From: Pseudomonadota bacterium
Lineage (GTDB): Bacteria > Verrucomicrobiota > Verrucomicrobiia > Limisphaerales > SXTU01
Assembly: GCA_009924135.1 (NCBI GenBank)
Contig: RFSE01000045.1
Span: forward strand, 1-33,568
Length of the DNA: 33,568 bases
Direction of reading: 5' to 3'
The notes under the pieces were generated by a model. The model made no database searches, was not told the DNA's origin, and worked only from the letters and a program-made list of their open reading frames with translations. This document shows positions 16,822-25,170 of this stretch, piece by piece (the stretch's first letter is position 1; each line of letters opens with the position of its first letter). The translations under genes and the position numbers were made by a program.

Positions 16822-18120
16822 ATGCAATCTATCATCGAGCAGGTTCAGGCGGCACTCGGCGGCCACGCCGGGCTGGCGCTGGGCTATGGCCTGATCGCGG
16901 TGCTGGCGTGCCAGCTGGTTTTGCTGCTGTGGTCCACCCTCATGCGCCTGCGGCACGAGCACACCCAGCAGCGGCTGGATCGCGAACGGTTGGAAACTTT
17001 GGTGAGGGCGGCGAAGTATCGCTACAAGGAGGCGCAGGAGGTCGTACAAGGCTGGAATGGCTACCGTAAATTCACCGTCACGCAAAAGTCCTGTGAATGT
17101 GAGGACGTGTATTCCTTTTACCTGATGCCGCATGACCGCAAGCCGTTGCCGCCGTTCAAACCCGGCCAGTACCTCACGTTCAGCCTCGACATCCCGGGCC
17201 GCGACAAGCCGGTCGTGCGTTGCTATTCGTTGTCCGACAGTCCGACGCGGCCGGACTGTTACCGCGTAACCATCAAGCGCGAGAAGGCCCCGCCGGAGCG
17301 GCCGGGCGCGCCGCCGGGGGTCGCCTCCGGCTACTTCAGCGATTACGTCAAGGAAGGCGACCTGCTCAACGTAAAGGCGCCGACGGGCCACTTCTTCCTC
17401 GATTTGTCGAAGACCACGCCCATCTGTCTGCTCGCCGGCGGCGTGGGACTGACGCCGATGTTGAGCATGGCCAAGGCCGTGGCCGAATCGGGCTCCCGAC
17501 GTGAGGTGTGGCTCTTCTTCGGTTGCCGCAGCGGCAACGAACACATGCTGCGCGAGGACCTCGAAGAGCTCCGCCGGCACGACAACATCCGAGTGCTGGT
17601 CTGCTACAGCCGTCCGGCTCAAACCGATGTACGCGGCGAGGACTACGACCTCGCGGGCCGGGTCACAGTGGAACTGTTGAAGGAAAAGCTGCCGTCCAAC
17701 AACTACGAGTTCTTCATGTGCGGCAACGGGGCGTTCATGATGGCGCTCAATGACGGGCTGGAGGCCTGGGGCGTGCCGGAGAAGGACATTCATTACGAAG
17801 CCTTCGGTCCCGCCACGGTGAAGAAACGTGCCGCCCCCGTCGTGGCAGCCGTCACCGCCGGCCCGGCGTGCAAGGTCACTTTTGCCAAGTCCGGGAAGGA
17901 GCTGGAGTGGAAGCCTGCCCTTGCCAACCTGCTGGATTTCGCGCTGGAACAGGGCGTGCGCATCGAGTCCGGTTGCCGCGCCGGCAGTTGCGGGGCCTGC
18001 TCCGTGGCCATCAAATCCGGCGACGTGGATTACGTAAAAGCTCCTGATGCCGCGCCCGAGGGCGGCTCCTGCCTGACTTGTATTTGCCGCCCCAAGGGTG
18101 ATCTCGTCCTCGACGCCTGA
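16822..18120 (+). CDS. Membrane-anchored NAD(P)H:FAD oxidoreductase with C-terminal [2Fe-2S] ferredoxin domain
   Basis: The 432-residue product has an N-terminal membrane helix (LGYGLIAVLACQLVLLLW, about 17-35) followed by a charged linker. A ferredoxin-NADP reductase-type module follows: the FAD motif RCYSLSD near 133, the nucleotide-binding loop GGVGLTPM near 206 and CGNGAFM near 299. A plant-type [2Fe-2S] domain closes the protein, with CRAGSCGAC near 384 and a last CLTC near 417. The order resembles NqrF-like or flavohemoprotein-type reductases with a ferredoxin tail. ATG 16822 is preferred because it puts the helix near the N-terminus; ATG 16768 would add 18 residues. It is the first gene of the redox operon, 6 bases from the next. 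It probably exchanges electrons between NAD(P)H and the iron-sulfur protein encoded next. Confidence 0.9.
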   Translation: MQSIIEQVQAALGGHAGLALGYGLIAVLACQLVLLLWSTLMRLRHEHTQQRLDRERLETLVRAAKYRYKEAQEVVQGWNGYRKFTVTQKSCECEDVYSFYLMPHDRKPLPPFKPGQYLTFSLDIPGRDKPVVRCYSLSDSPTRPDCYRVTIKREKAPPERPGAPPGVASGYFSDYVKEGDLLNVKAPTGHFFLDLSKTTPICLLAGGVGLTPMLSMAKAVAESGSRREVWLFFGCRSGNEHMLREDLEELRRHDNIRVLVCYSRPAQTDVRGEDYDLAGRVTVELLKEKLPSNNYEFFMCGNGAFMMALNDGLEAWGVPEKDIHYEAFGPATVKKRAAPVVAAVTAGPACKVTFAKSGKELEWKPALANLLDFALEQGVRIESGCRAGSCGACSVAIKSGDVDYVKAPDAAPEGGSCLTCICRPKGDLVLDA

Positions 18121-18126
18121 CCCCTT

Positions 18127-19854
18127 ATGGATACCGTTCATTTCGTCATCGACCGCCCGCAGCGTTGGGATAGTGCGTTCGATCCGGAGATGACCGAGGC
18201 GGACGTGAGCCGGCTGATGGAGCTGCGGCCGTTCAGTGAAATGGACAGCGGCAAATTCTCCATGCGCACCCCGCTCCGGGGCATTCTCAAAAACGACACC
18301 CGCATCCGGCGGTTCAAGCACGGCGAAATCATCGTCCGGGCGGGCGACTATGGCTCATCCGCCTTCCTGGTCCTGTCCGGGCGCGCCCGCGTGGTGCTCA
18401 ATCCCGGCCTGCCCGCTTCCGTACTTGGCCGGCGTCAGTCCCGCTACAAATCGCTTTTTCAAATCGTCGCCCAGCTCTGGACCAACCCGCGCGATCCGGA
18501 AGTCCGGACCGCAGCGGAACTGGGGCAGGACGGCAGCAGTCGGACCAACGGCAAACAACGGGGTGTGTTTCTTCAAGATGTGCCGCGCATCCTCGACGAG
18601 CACAAGACCGCCACCATGTCCGCCGGTGATTTCTTCGGTGAAATCGCCGCGTTGAGCCGGGCCGCGCGAACCTCGACCATTTTTTCCGTCGGGGACAACA
18701 CGGAGCTGCTGGAAATCCGCTGGCAGGGGCTGCGTGACCTCCTGCGCTTTGACGACCACCTGCGCCACCACATCGACCGCATTTATCGCGAACGCACGCT
18801 GGCCACGCACCTGCGCGAAATCCCCATCTTCAAGCGGCTCGACGACGAACAGCTCAAGCGCGTGATCGAGCAGACCCAGTTCGGCACGTATGGTGACTAC
18901 GACTGGTCCGGGGATTACAAACGGCTGGCGCGGGAAGGCACGCGCTCCCCGGAGAAGGAAACCGTCATCGCGCGGGAGGGCGACTACCCGAACGGCGTCG
19001 TGCTCATCCGCTCCGGCTTTGCGCGCCTGAGCCAGAAGTTCGGCCACGGCCATCGCACCCTCAACTACCTGGGCGCGGGCTGCGAGTTTGGGCTGCGTGA
19101 GATCGCGCACAACTGGCGGCAACGGACCGACGCAATTCCCTTTCAGCAGACGCTGCGCGTGATCGGCTACACGCACGTCATCGTCGTACCGACGCCAGTG
19201 ATGGAGGAAGTGGTGCTGCCCACCGTGGCTGAGAAAGACCTGCCCGCCCTCTTTTCCACTGAAGAACTGGCCGGCACGGAGACTTCGGCCACCCGGCGCA
19301 AACTGGATGCGGGCGCGAAGATTGGTCCGGAGTTGATGGAGTTCCTTACCGAAAACCGGTTCTTCAACGGGTCCTCCACGATGGTGATCGACCTCGAACG
19401 CTGCACGCGCTGCGATGACTGCGTACGGGCCTGCGCCACCACGAACGAAAACAATCCGCGCTTCCTCCGTCACGGTCACACCAGCGGGCGCATCATGGTG
19501 GCAAACTCCTGCATGCACTGCGCCGATCCGGTGTGCCTGATCGGCTGCCCGACGGGCGCGATCCACCGCGGCCAGGTGGGGGGCGAGGTCATCGTTAACC
19601 AGGCCACCTGCATCGGCTGCAGCATCTGCTCGAACAACTGCCCCTATGAGGCCATCCGCATGGTCGAAATTCGCGAGGCGGACGGGGCCTTCATGGTGGA
19701 CAAGGACATGCGTCCCATCGTGAAGGCTACCAAGTGCGACCTTTGTTCGGATCAAATTGGCGGGCCGGCCTGTGAGCGCTCCTGCCCGCATGGCGCGCTG
19801 CGCCGCATGGACATGAACAACCTGGACGCCTTTGCGCGCTGGCTCAACCGATGA
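18127..19854 (+). CDS. Cyclic-nucleotide-binding domain protein fused to a four-cluster [4Fe-4S] ferredoxin
   Basis: The 575-residue product has two cNMP-binding-like domains and a ferredoxin. Domain 1 (about 40-210) carries GDFFGEIAALSRAARTS, with the Glu and Arg of a phosphate-binding cassette; an insert of about 75 residues separates its early strands from this motif. Domain 2 (about 235-385) has REGDYPNGVVLIRSG but a degraded cassette (CEFGLREIA), so it may not bind ligand. Residues 425-560 hold CTRCDDCVRAC, CMHCADPVC, CIGCSICSNNC and CDLCSDQ with CERSC, sixteen cysteines fitting four [4Fe-4S] clusters as in DmsB/HybA-type subunits. No signal peptide is seen, so it should be cytoplasmic. 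The stop overlaps the next start as ATGA. It may relay electrons from the flavoprotein to the membrane partner under ligand control (inference). Confidence 0.9.
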   Translation: MDTVHFVIDRPQRWDSAFDPEMTEADVSRLMELRPFSEMDSGKFSMRTPLRGILKNDTRIRRFKHGEIIVRAGDYGSSAFLVLSGRARVVLNPGLPASVLGRRQSRYKSLFQIVAQLWTNPRDPEVRTAAELGQDGSSRTNGKQRGVFLQDVPRILDEHKTATMSAGDFFGEIAALSRAARTSTIFSVGDNTELLEIRWQGLRDLLRFDDHLRHHIDRIYRERTLATHLREIPIFKRLDDEQLKRVIEQTQFGTYGDYDWSGDYKRLAREGTRSPEKETVIAREGDYPNGVVLIRSGFARLSQKFGHGHRTLNYLGAGCEFGLREIAHNWRQRTDAIPFQQTLRVIGYTHVIVVPTPVMEEVVLPTVAEKDLPALFSTEELAGTETSATRRKLDAGAKIGPELMEFLTENRFFNGSSTMVIDLERCTRCDDCVRACATTNENNPRFLRHGHTSGRIMVANSCMHCADPVCLIGCPTGAIHRGQVGGEVIVNQATCIGCSICSNNCPYEAIRMVEIREADGAFMVDKDMRPIVKATKCDLCSDQIGGPACERSCPHGALRRMDMNNLDAFARWLNR

Positions 19855-20675
19855 GAGGTTTCCTCCGCCGTCGCCTGCTCTGGAGCAGCCTGCTGGTTGC
19901 GGCCAGCATTACGGTCGCGTCCATGTCCGGCGCGGTGGCCGGCGCGACCGCCCGCGCGGCCTACCTGAGCGGCTGGCTGCTCTTCGGCATCATGGTGCTG
20001 CTGACCGGCTACAATTGGTTCAAGAAGATTCCCTACCTGCCGCTGGGGCGTTCTGAGGTCTGGCTGGAGTTTCATCTCTATGCGGGCGTATTTACTGGCG
20101 TGCTCTTTCTGCTGCACGTCCGTTTCCGATTGCCGACGGGCTGGTTTGAAGCCGTGCTCGCCGGCCTCTACGCCCTCGTCATGCTCAGTGGCGTGCTGGG
20201 CATCATCATCTCGCGGGGCTGGCCCAAACGCCTCACCGCACGCGGCGGCGAAGTGCCTTTCGAGCGCATCCCCATCGTCAGCCGCCAACTGCGCGAACAG
20301 GCGGAGGCGCTGGCCCTGAATTCCGTCGCGGAAGCGAAGTCCGCCACCATAGCTGAGTTCTACACCCGCCGACTGCACGGTTTCTTTGCCGGCCCGCAGA
20401 ATCTGTTCTCGCACCTCTTTGAGATCCGCCTGCCGCTTAATGCCCTCCTCGACGACCTCGACGACCTGAACCGCTTCCTCGACGAACCGGAACGCAAGGT
20501 GGTCGAACAACTGGTCGTCCTCGTCCGGCAGAAAGATGGCCTCGATTACCAGCGCGCGCTCCAGCTCACACTGCGCCTCTGGCTCTTCGTCCACATCCCC
20601 GTAACCTACAGTCTGATGCTCTGGGCCATTGCCCACATCGTGCTGGTTTATGGCTTCTCCGCCGGCGCCCGTTGA
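19851..20675 (+). CDS. Inner-membrane protein with di-heme b-type histidine pattern
   Basis: The 274-residue product has five predicted helices: about 9-30, 38-55, 72-92, 99-121 and 243-268. Helix 3 carries His75 and His89, and helix 5 carries His248 and His262. Each pair is spaced 14 residues apart, the spacing used to hold two stacked b-hemes in cytochrome b and in ferric reductase/NADPH oxidase proteins. A soluble stretch of about 120 residues, with the acidic run DDLDDL, lies between helices 4 and 5. I do not recognise a named family. Start and stop overlap both neighbours (ATGA with the gene before; the next start lies within this gene). The most likely role is electron passage across the inner membrane from the [4Fe-4S] protein to the decaheme protein; that is inference. 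Confidence 0.82.
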   Translation: MRGFLRRRLLWSSLLVAASITVASMSGAVAGATARAAYLSGWLLFGIMVLLTGYNWFKKIPYLPLGRSEVWLEFHLYAGVFTGVLFLLHVRFRLPTGWFEAVLAGLYALVMLSGVLGIIISRGWPKRLTARGGEVPFERIPIVSRQLREQAEALALNSVAEAKSATIAEFYTRRLHGFFAGPQNLFSHLFEIRLPLNALLDDLDDLNRFLDEPERKVVEQLVVLVRQKDGLDYQRALQLTLRLWLFVHIPVTYSLMLWAIAHIVLVYGFSAGAR

Positions 20676-22368
20676 CGTGAAAGACCAGCTGCCATCCCCC
20701 GATTTCGACCGCAGCCGTTACGAGCGGCCCAATCAGGATTGGGAGTGCGGCCGGACCTGTGACGGCTGTCCGTGCCGCATCGGCCCCTCGCCCGATGGCG
20801 TATGTCGCGCCACCGCCGAGTGCCGGCCGGTGCTGGAAAAAAAGGAGGGTGAAGCCACCGGTCGCTGGCGCTGTACGCGACCCAAGGAACATGGCGGCCC
20901 GTGCGCCGACGGCCCGCAACCGGACGGTGGTTGCGGCTGCCCCATTGCTAAGTGCCAGCCCCGCCGCTCACTGCGCAACCTCCGTGGCCGCCTGTGTGTC
21001 GCCGTCACCGCACTCACCCTGGCAGGATTGTTGATCGGCTTTTACGGTCCGTGGCGCTGGCGTTTCATCTCTGCCGGCCCGGTTTCTTCGCCTCACCACG
21101 GCGTCGTCTTTTCCCAATTAAAACGCTCCATGCCGCGCAGCGAAGGTTGCGCTGCCTGCCATGTGGCCGCCCAGGGTGACGCGCATGAGTGGGTGCGCAT
21201 CGCCTTCCGGGCCCAGCCCGGGCCGCTCGAGCCGCACCGACTGCATGCCGTCGCCGCCGGGGAGATGACGGAGATTGACCGCAACTGCCTCGCCTGCCAT
21301 CCGGGCCACCAGTTCCACCAGCCCAATGTCATGCGCGATCATTCCTGCTCCGCGTGTCATCGCGAACACCAGGGCGCGGGCCGGATGCCCCCGCCGGCCG
21401 ACCGGGAATGCCTCTCCTGCCACAGCAACGCGACTGAGATGGAGGCGTCACTCAAGAAAGGCGAGGCCCTGCCCGCCTCCGTGTTCAACTACCGGCACAG
21501 CGAAGGCCGCCACCTCTTTCAAGTACCGCGCCCGGACCAGGGCTACACCATGGCCTTTGATTCCTTCGCCGGCGATCACCCTGAGTTTCAGGTTCACTCC
21601 CAACATCTTACGGATACCAACTCGCTGATCTTCAACCACTCACTCCACCTCTCCGGTCTCGTGCAGCTACAAGGCCGGAACCTGGCCTGTGCCGACTGCC
21701 ATCAGCCCGACGCGGTCAACGCGCATTTCCAAGCCCTTCGATTCGACCGGCACTGTGCAAGCTGCCACGCGCTCCAGTTCGACGCGCGTAACCCGCAACT
21801 GCGCATCCCGCACGGTGAACCCGTCGGCGTGCGGGCTTACCTGCGCAGCCTGCCAACCCAATACGCTGACCTCGCCCGTCGCTCGGGCCTGACCGCACAA
21901 GCAGACACGGAGAAATTCGTGGCCGAACAGATGCGCCAGCTCCGGGAACGCGCCTTCAGCGGCGAAAACCTGGAACAGCAAATCTTCTTCGCCAGCAATC
22001 CGGCGAGGCAGTTGACGACCGGGGCGGGAACCGGGCCGGTTTCGTCGCGCGCCCGCTTTGCTGGCTGCGCCTATTGCCATGAAGTGAAACCGGGCGGGGT
22101 GGATGGCCTGCCACAAATCACCCGCGTCACCACGCCCGACCGCTGGCTCATTCGGGGTGAATTCAACCACGCCAAGCACTCTCTCGTCGGCTGTACGACG
22201 TGCCATGCCGCCTCGACCAGCCACCGCACCGCCGACATCCTGCTGCCGACAAAGCAAAGCTGCACGGAATGCCACAGCCCCGCCGGTGGCGTGTCGCAAA
22301 ACTGTTCGACCTGCCACAAGTACCACATGACTCCCGACGACCGGAGACAACAAGCCATCGCACGTTGA
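20650..22368 (+). CDS. Membrane-anchored decaheme cytochrome with Cys-rich N-terminal domain
   Basis: The 572-residue product (from ATG 20650) has three parts. Residues about 25-110 hold eleven cysteines in two similar units, each with PC, then GPxPDG, then a Cys pair ending in CxP; these should be cytoplasmic. A single membrane helix follows (VAVTALTLAGLLIGFYGPW). The remainder carries ten CXXCH motifs: CAACH, CLACH, CSACH, CLSCH, CADCH, CASCH, CAYCH, CTTCH, CTECH, CSTCH. Several are paired with HxxH-like histidines, as in cytochrome c3-type multihemes, and should face the periplasm. Starts at ATG 20629, ATG 20650 and GTG 20677 are possible; all keep the Cys-rich part. It overlaps the preceding gene and ends the redox operon. 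It probably takes electrons from, or delivers them to, the b-heme protein. The Cys-rich domain may bind Fe-S or zinc (inference). Confidence 0.88.
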   Translation: MASPPAPVDVKDQLPSPDFDRSRYERPNQDWECGRTCDGCPCRIGPSPDGVCRATAECRPVLEKKEGEATGRWRCTRPKEHGGPCADGPQPDGGCGCPIAKCQPRRSLRNLRGRLCVAVTALTLAGLLIGFYGPWRWRFISAGPVSSPHHGVVFSQLKRSMPRSEGCAACHVAAQGDAHEWVRIAFRAQPGPLEPHRLHAVAAGEMTEIDRNCLACHPGHQFHQPNVMRDHSCSACHREHQGAGRMPPPADRECLSCHSNATEMEASLKKGEALPASVFNYRHSEGRHLFQVPRPDQGYTMAFDSFAGDHPEFQVHSQHLTDTNSLIFNHSLHLSGLVQLQGRNLACADCHQPDAVNAHFQALRFDRHCASCHALQFDARNPQLRIPHGEPVGVRAYLRSLPTQYADLARRSGLTAQADTEKFVAEQMRQLRERAFSGENLEQQIFFASNPARQLTTGAGTGPVSSRARFAGCAYCHEVKPGGVDGLPQITRVTTPDRWLIRGEFNHAKHSLVGCTTCHAASTSHRTADILLPTKQSCTECHSPAGGVSQNCSTCHKYHMTPDDRRQQAIAR

Positions 22369-22414
22369 ATCGGACTTTTGCTTTGGCGAGCGCCGGCCTT
22401 ATCTTTCCCTGACC

Positions 22415-23026
22415 ATGAATTACCTGATCGTTTCCTCCTTGCTTGCCGGGTGGATGGCGTGCGCCAGCGTGTCCGCTGCGGATACTTCACCAGCCAAAAC
22501 TGCGGTCCCCGCAGGGTTCACAGCGTTGATTGCTGGTCACGATCTCATCGGCTGGCAGGAAGCGGCCAAGGCGGGTGAACATTGGAAAATCGAAAATGGC
22601 GAACTGATCAACGACGGCAAAGGCACCGATCTGGTCACGGCCAAATCCTATCGGAATTTCGAGTTGATGCTGGAATGGAAGATTCCGCTCCGGGGCGACA
22701 GCGGCGTCTATCTACCCGGCGGACAGCAGGTGCAGATCTGGGCCAAGGACAGCGGCTCTGGCGGGTTCGTCTTCAATCACAAATACACGGTCAGCCCGGC
22801 CGTGGTGGCGGACCGGCCGCTGGGTGAGTGGAATTCCTTTCACATCAAGCTGCTCGACAACAAGGTCACCGTGACGCTCAACGGCAAGGTGGTCATGCAG
22901 GACGTGCCCGTGGAGAAGGGCTTTGATCCCCCCATGCTCGGGCCGGTGGAAGGTCCGCTGCGCTTGCAGAAATCGCCCCACAACGTGGTGACCACCTTTC
23001 GCGCGATTTACATCCGCGAATTGTAA
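22415..23026 (+). CDS. Exported DUF1080 (3-keto-disaccharide hydrolase-like) protein
   Basis: The 203-residue product has a signal peptide (MNYLIVSSLLAGWMACASVSA) and one DUF1080 domain: GFTALIAGHDLIGW, then HWKIENGELIND, FELMLEWKI, GDSGVYLPGG, EWNSFHIKL and VTLNGKVV. The fold is a concanavalin-like beta-sandwich, and several family members act on 3-keto sugars or other glycans. The gene starts 46 bases after the decaheme gene, in the same direction, so it could be read through from the redox operon. It could equally be an unrelated glycan gene, since DUF1080 genes are very numerous in Planctomycetota and Verrucomicrobiota. No clear ribosome binding site precedes the ATG. Confidence 0.85.
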   Translation: MNYLIVSSLLAGWMACASVSAADTSPAKTAVPAGFTALIAGHDLIGWQEAAKAGEHWKIENGELINDGKGTDLVTAKSYRNFELMLEWKIPLRGDSGVYLPGGQQVQIWAKDSGSGGFVFNHKYTVSPAVVADRPLGEWNSFHIKLLDNKVTVTLNGKVVMQDVPVEKGFDPPMLGPVEGPLRLQKSPHNVVTTFRAIYIREL

Positions 23027-23097
23027 AGTGTCCGTGGCGAAGATTGTTACGGTCTCCAGTCGGTTCCGGCCTGAGGGCGGGAGGACTGCAACCGGGA

Positions 23098-23253
23098 TGA
23101 ACCACAAAGGCACCAAGGACACGAAGTGAAGTGAACGGCGAAGGAAAGCGCTCAACTGGCTCGACCACGCCGTTTTGAGTGTCCCTCAGGGACCAGGCAC
23201 AAACCCATGCTTTTCAGCTTCACCTTTGTCCTCTTGGTGTCTTTGTGGTTTCA
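23098..23253. repeat. Inverted-repeat element in an intergenic gap
   Basis: The 256-base gap between the DUF1080 and ABC exporter genes holds an imperfect inverted repeat. The left arm (23098-23126) begins TGAACCACAAAGGCACC. The right arm (23225-23253) read on the minus strand begins TGAAACCACAAAGACACC. A third copy of the arm lies at 31542-31570. It looks like a small dispersed repeat element; no transposase is present. Confidence 0.65.
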
Positions 23254-23282
23254 ACTGAATCTTTCCGGCATAGAGTTGTGGC

Positions 23283-25103
23283 GTGGCGCGCTACTCACGC
23301 AATGATCAGGCCGGGGTTGATCTCCCGAAAGCCAAACTGGACCGGGAATCACTCCGGCAGACAGTCGAGCTCTTCCGGTATCTCCGCCCGTATCGGGGCC
23401 GTATCAGCGCCGCGATGGTGGCGTTGTTTTGCTCCAGCATGCTCAGTCTGTCGTTCCCCTACCTCGCGGGCAGCATCGTGGACGCCGCCGTCCATCACAC
23501 ACCGGGCGCCGGCAGCCTGGCCGGCGTGGACCGCACGGCGCTCCTCTTGATGGGCATTCTGGCGGTTCAGGCGGGACTCTCCTATTTCCACGCGCTCTCG
23601 TTCGCGACCGTGGGGCAACGCAGCCTGGTGGATCTGCGACAGGACACCTACGCCCGCTTGATCTCCCTGCCCATGAAGTTCTTCGCCGAGCGCCGGGTGG
23701 GCGAACTGGCGAGCCGCCTGTCCGCCGACCTGATCCAGATCGAGGACACCCTGATCGCCATTCTCCCGCAGTTCCTGCGTCAAAGCACCTTGCTGATCGG
23801 CGGCATCGCGCTGATCGCCGCCACCTCGCTGAAACTGACGGGCATCATGCTGGTGAGCCTGCCGGTGCTGACCGTCGTGGCCGTGTTATTCGGTCGCAAG
23901 ACCCGCAAGTTTGCCCGGGACGCCCAGGACCGGCTGGCGGACACCGCCACGATTGTCGAGGAAACCCTCCAAGGCATCGTCAACGTCAAGGCGTTCGCCA
24001 ACGAAAGCTACGAACTCGCGCGCTATCACGAAGGTCTGAGCCGGTTCCTGACCGCGACCCTGCTCGGAGCCCGGCTGCGGGCGGGCTTCATCGCTTTCAT
24101 CATTTTCGCGTTGTTTGGTTCCATCGTGCTGGTGCTCTGGTCGGGAGCGCGGCTCTTGCAACAAGGGGAAATCACGTTCGGCGACCTGACCCGGTTCATC
24201 CTCTACACGACGTTCGTGGCCGGCGCGATGGGCCAGTTCGCCGAGTTGTACAGCCAGCTTCAAAAGGCCATCGGCGCAACGCAACGCGTCCGGGAGCTGT
24301 TGCGGGAAACCGGCGAAGTGGAGGCCCGGCTCGGCCCCGCCCTGCCTTCTTCTCTGGCCCGACTGCGCGGCGACGTGGCGTTTGAAAAAGTGCACTTCAC
24401 TTATCCTTCGCGCCAAGGGGTTGAAGTGCTTCATGGCATTGATCTGACCGCCACTTCCGGGCAGCGGATCGCCTTGGTTGGTCCCAGTGGGGCGGGGAAA
24501 TCCACCCTCATCTCCCTCCTGCTCCGGCTCTATGATCCCTCAGCCGGCCGCCTGTTGATCGATGGGCGGGACGCGCGGGAATACCGGCTGACGGAGCTGC
24601 GCGGGCAAATGTCCATGGTGCCACAGGAAGTGTTGCTCTTTGGCGGCACCATTGCCGAAAACATCGCCTACGGAAAACCCGGCACGAGCCCGGCAGAAAT
24701 CGAACAAGCCGCCCGGCAGGCCAACGCGCATGAGTTTATCCGGGCCTTCCCCGATGGCTACGCCACGCTCGTGGGCGACCGTGGCATCAAGCTTTCCGGC
24801 GGCCAACGTCAACGGGTCGCCATCGCCCGTGCGATCCTGAAAGACCCCGCCATTCTCATTTTGGACGAAGCCACCAGCGCCCTCGATTCCGAGAGCGAAC
24901 GCCTGATCCAGGAAGCGTTGGAGACCCTGATGCGTGGTCGCACTTCGTTCATCATCGCCCACCGGCTCGCTACGGTACGACACGCGGACCGGATCATTGT
25001 CATCGCCGATGGGAAAGTGGTGGAGTCCGGCACGCACGACGAACTGCAAGCCCTTGAAGATGGCGTTTACCGCCGCCTGGCTGCGTTGCAATTTCGCGAG
25101 TGA
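23283..25103 (+). CDS. ABC exporter half-transporter, MsbA/multidrug type
   Basis: The 606-residue product has an N-terminal six-helix exporter domain (about 35-320) and a C-terminal ATPase. The ATPase shows the Walker A motif GPSGAGKST near 400, the Q-loop region MVPQEVLLFGG, the signature LSGGQRQR near 505, Walker B ILILDEATSALD and the H-loop IIAHRLATV. This is a complete type IV ABC half-transporter that would act as a homodimer in the inner membrane, exporting lipids or hydrophobic compounds; the substrate cannot be read. The start is GTG at 23283, with no good ribosome binding site. The intergenic repeat upstream separates it from the DUF1080 gene, and it ends 67 bases before the giant LVIVD gene. 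Confidence 0.92.
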   Translation: MARYSRNDQAGVDLPKAKLDRESLRQTVELFRYLRPYRGRISAAMVALFCSSMLSLSFPYLAGSIVDAAVHHTPGAGSLAGVDRTALLLMGILAVQAGLSYFHALSFATVGQRSLVDLRQDTYARLISLPMKFFAERRVGELASRLSADLIQIEDTLIAILPQFLRQSTLLIGGIALIAATSLKLTGIMLVSLPVLTVVAVLFGRKTRKFARDAQDRLADTATIVEETLQGIVNVKAFANESYELARYHEGLSRFLTATLLGARLRAGFIAFIIFALFGSIVLVLWSGARLLQQGEITFGDLTRFILYTTFVAGAMGQFAELYSQLQKAIGATQRVRELLRETGEVEARLGPALPSSLARLRGDVAFEKVHFTYPSRQGVEVLHGIDLTATSGQRIALVGPSGAGKSTLISLLLRLYDPSAGRLLIDGRDAREYRLTELRGQMSMVPQEVLLFGGTIAENIAYGKPGTSPAEIEQAARQANAHEFIRAFPDGYATLVGDRGIKLSGGQRQRVAIARAILKDPAILILDEATSALDSESERLIQEALETLMRGRTSFIIAHRLATVRHADRIIVIADGKVVESGTHDELQALEDGVYRRLAALQFRE

Positions 25104-25170
25104 AGCAAGTTCCTGCGAAGTGGGTGAAAGATGGTTTGTGCGGCGGACGGGAATTTCGGATTCTCAATTC

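Noticed and set aside
18355..19791. Long minus-strand open frame opposite the cNMP/ferredoxin gene
   Set aside because: The plus strand carries sixteen correctly spaced cysteines; the opposite frame has no features.
18127..19854. Crp/Fnr-type transcription regulator
   Set aside because: The cNMP-type domains are not followed by a helix-turn-helix; the C-terminus is a ferredoxin instead.
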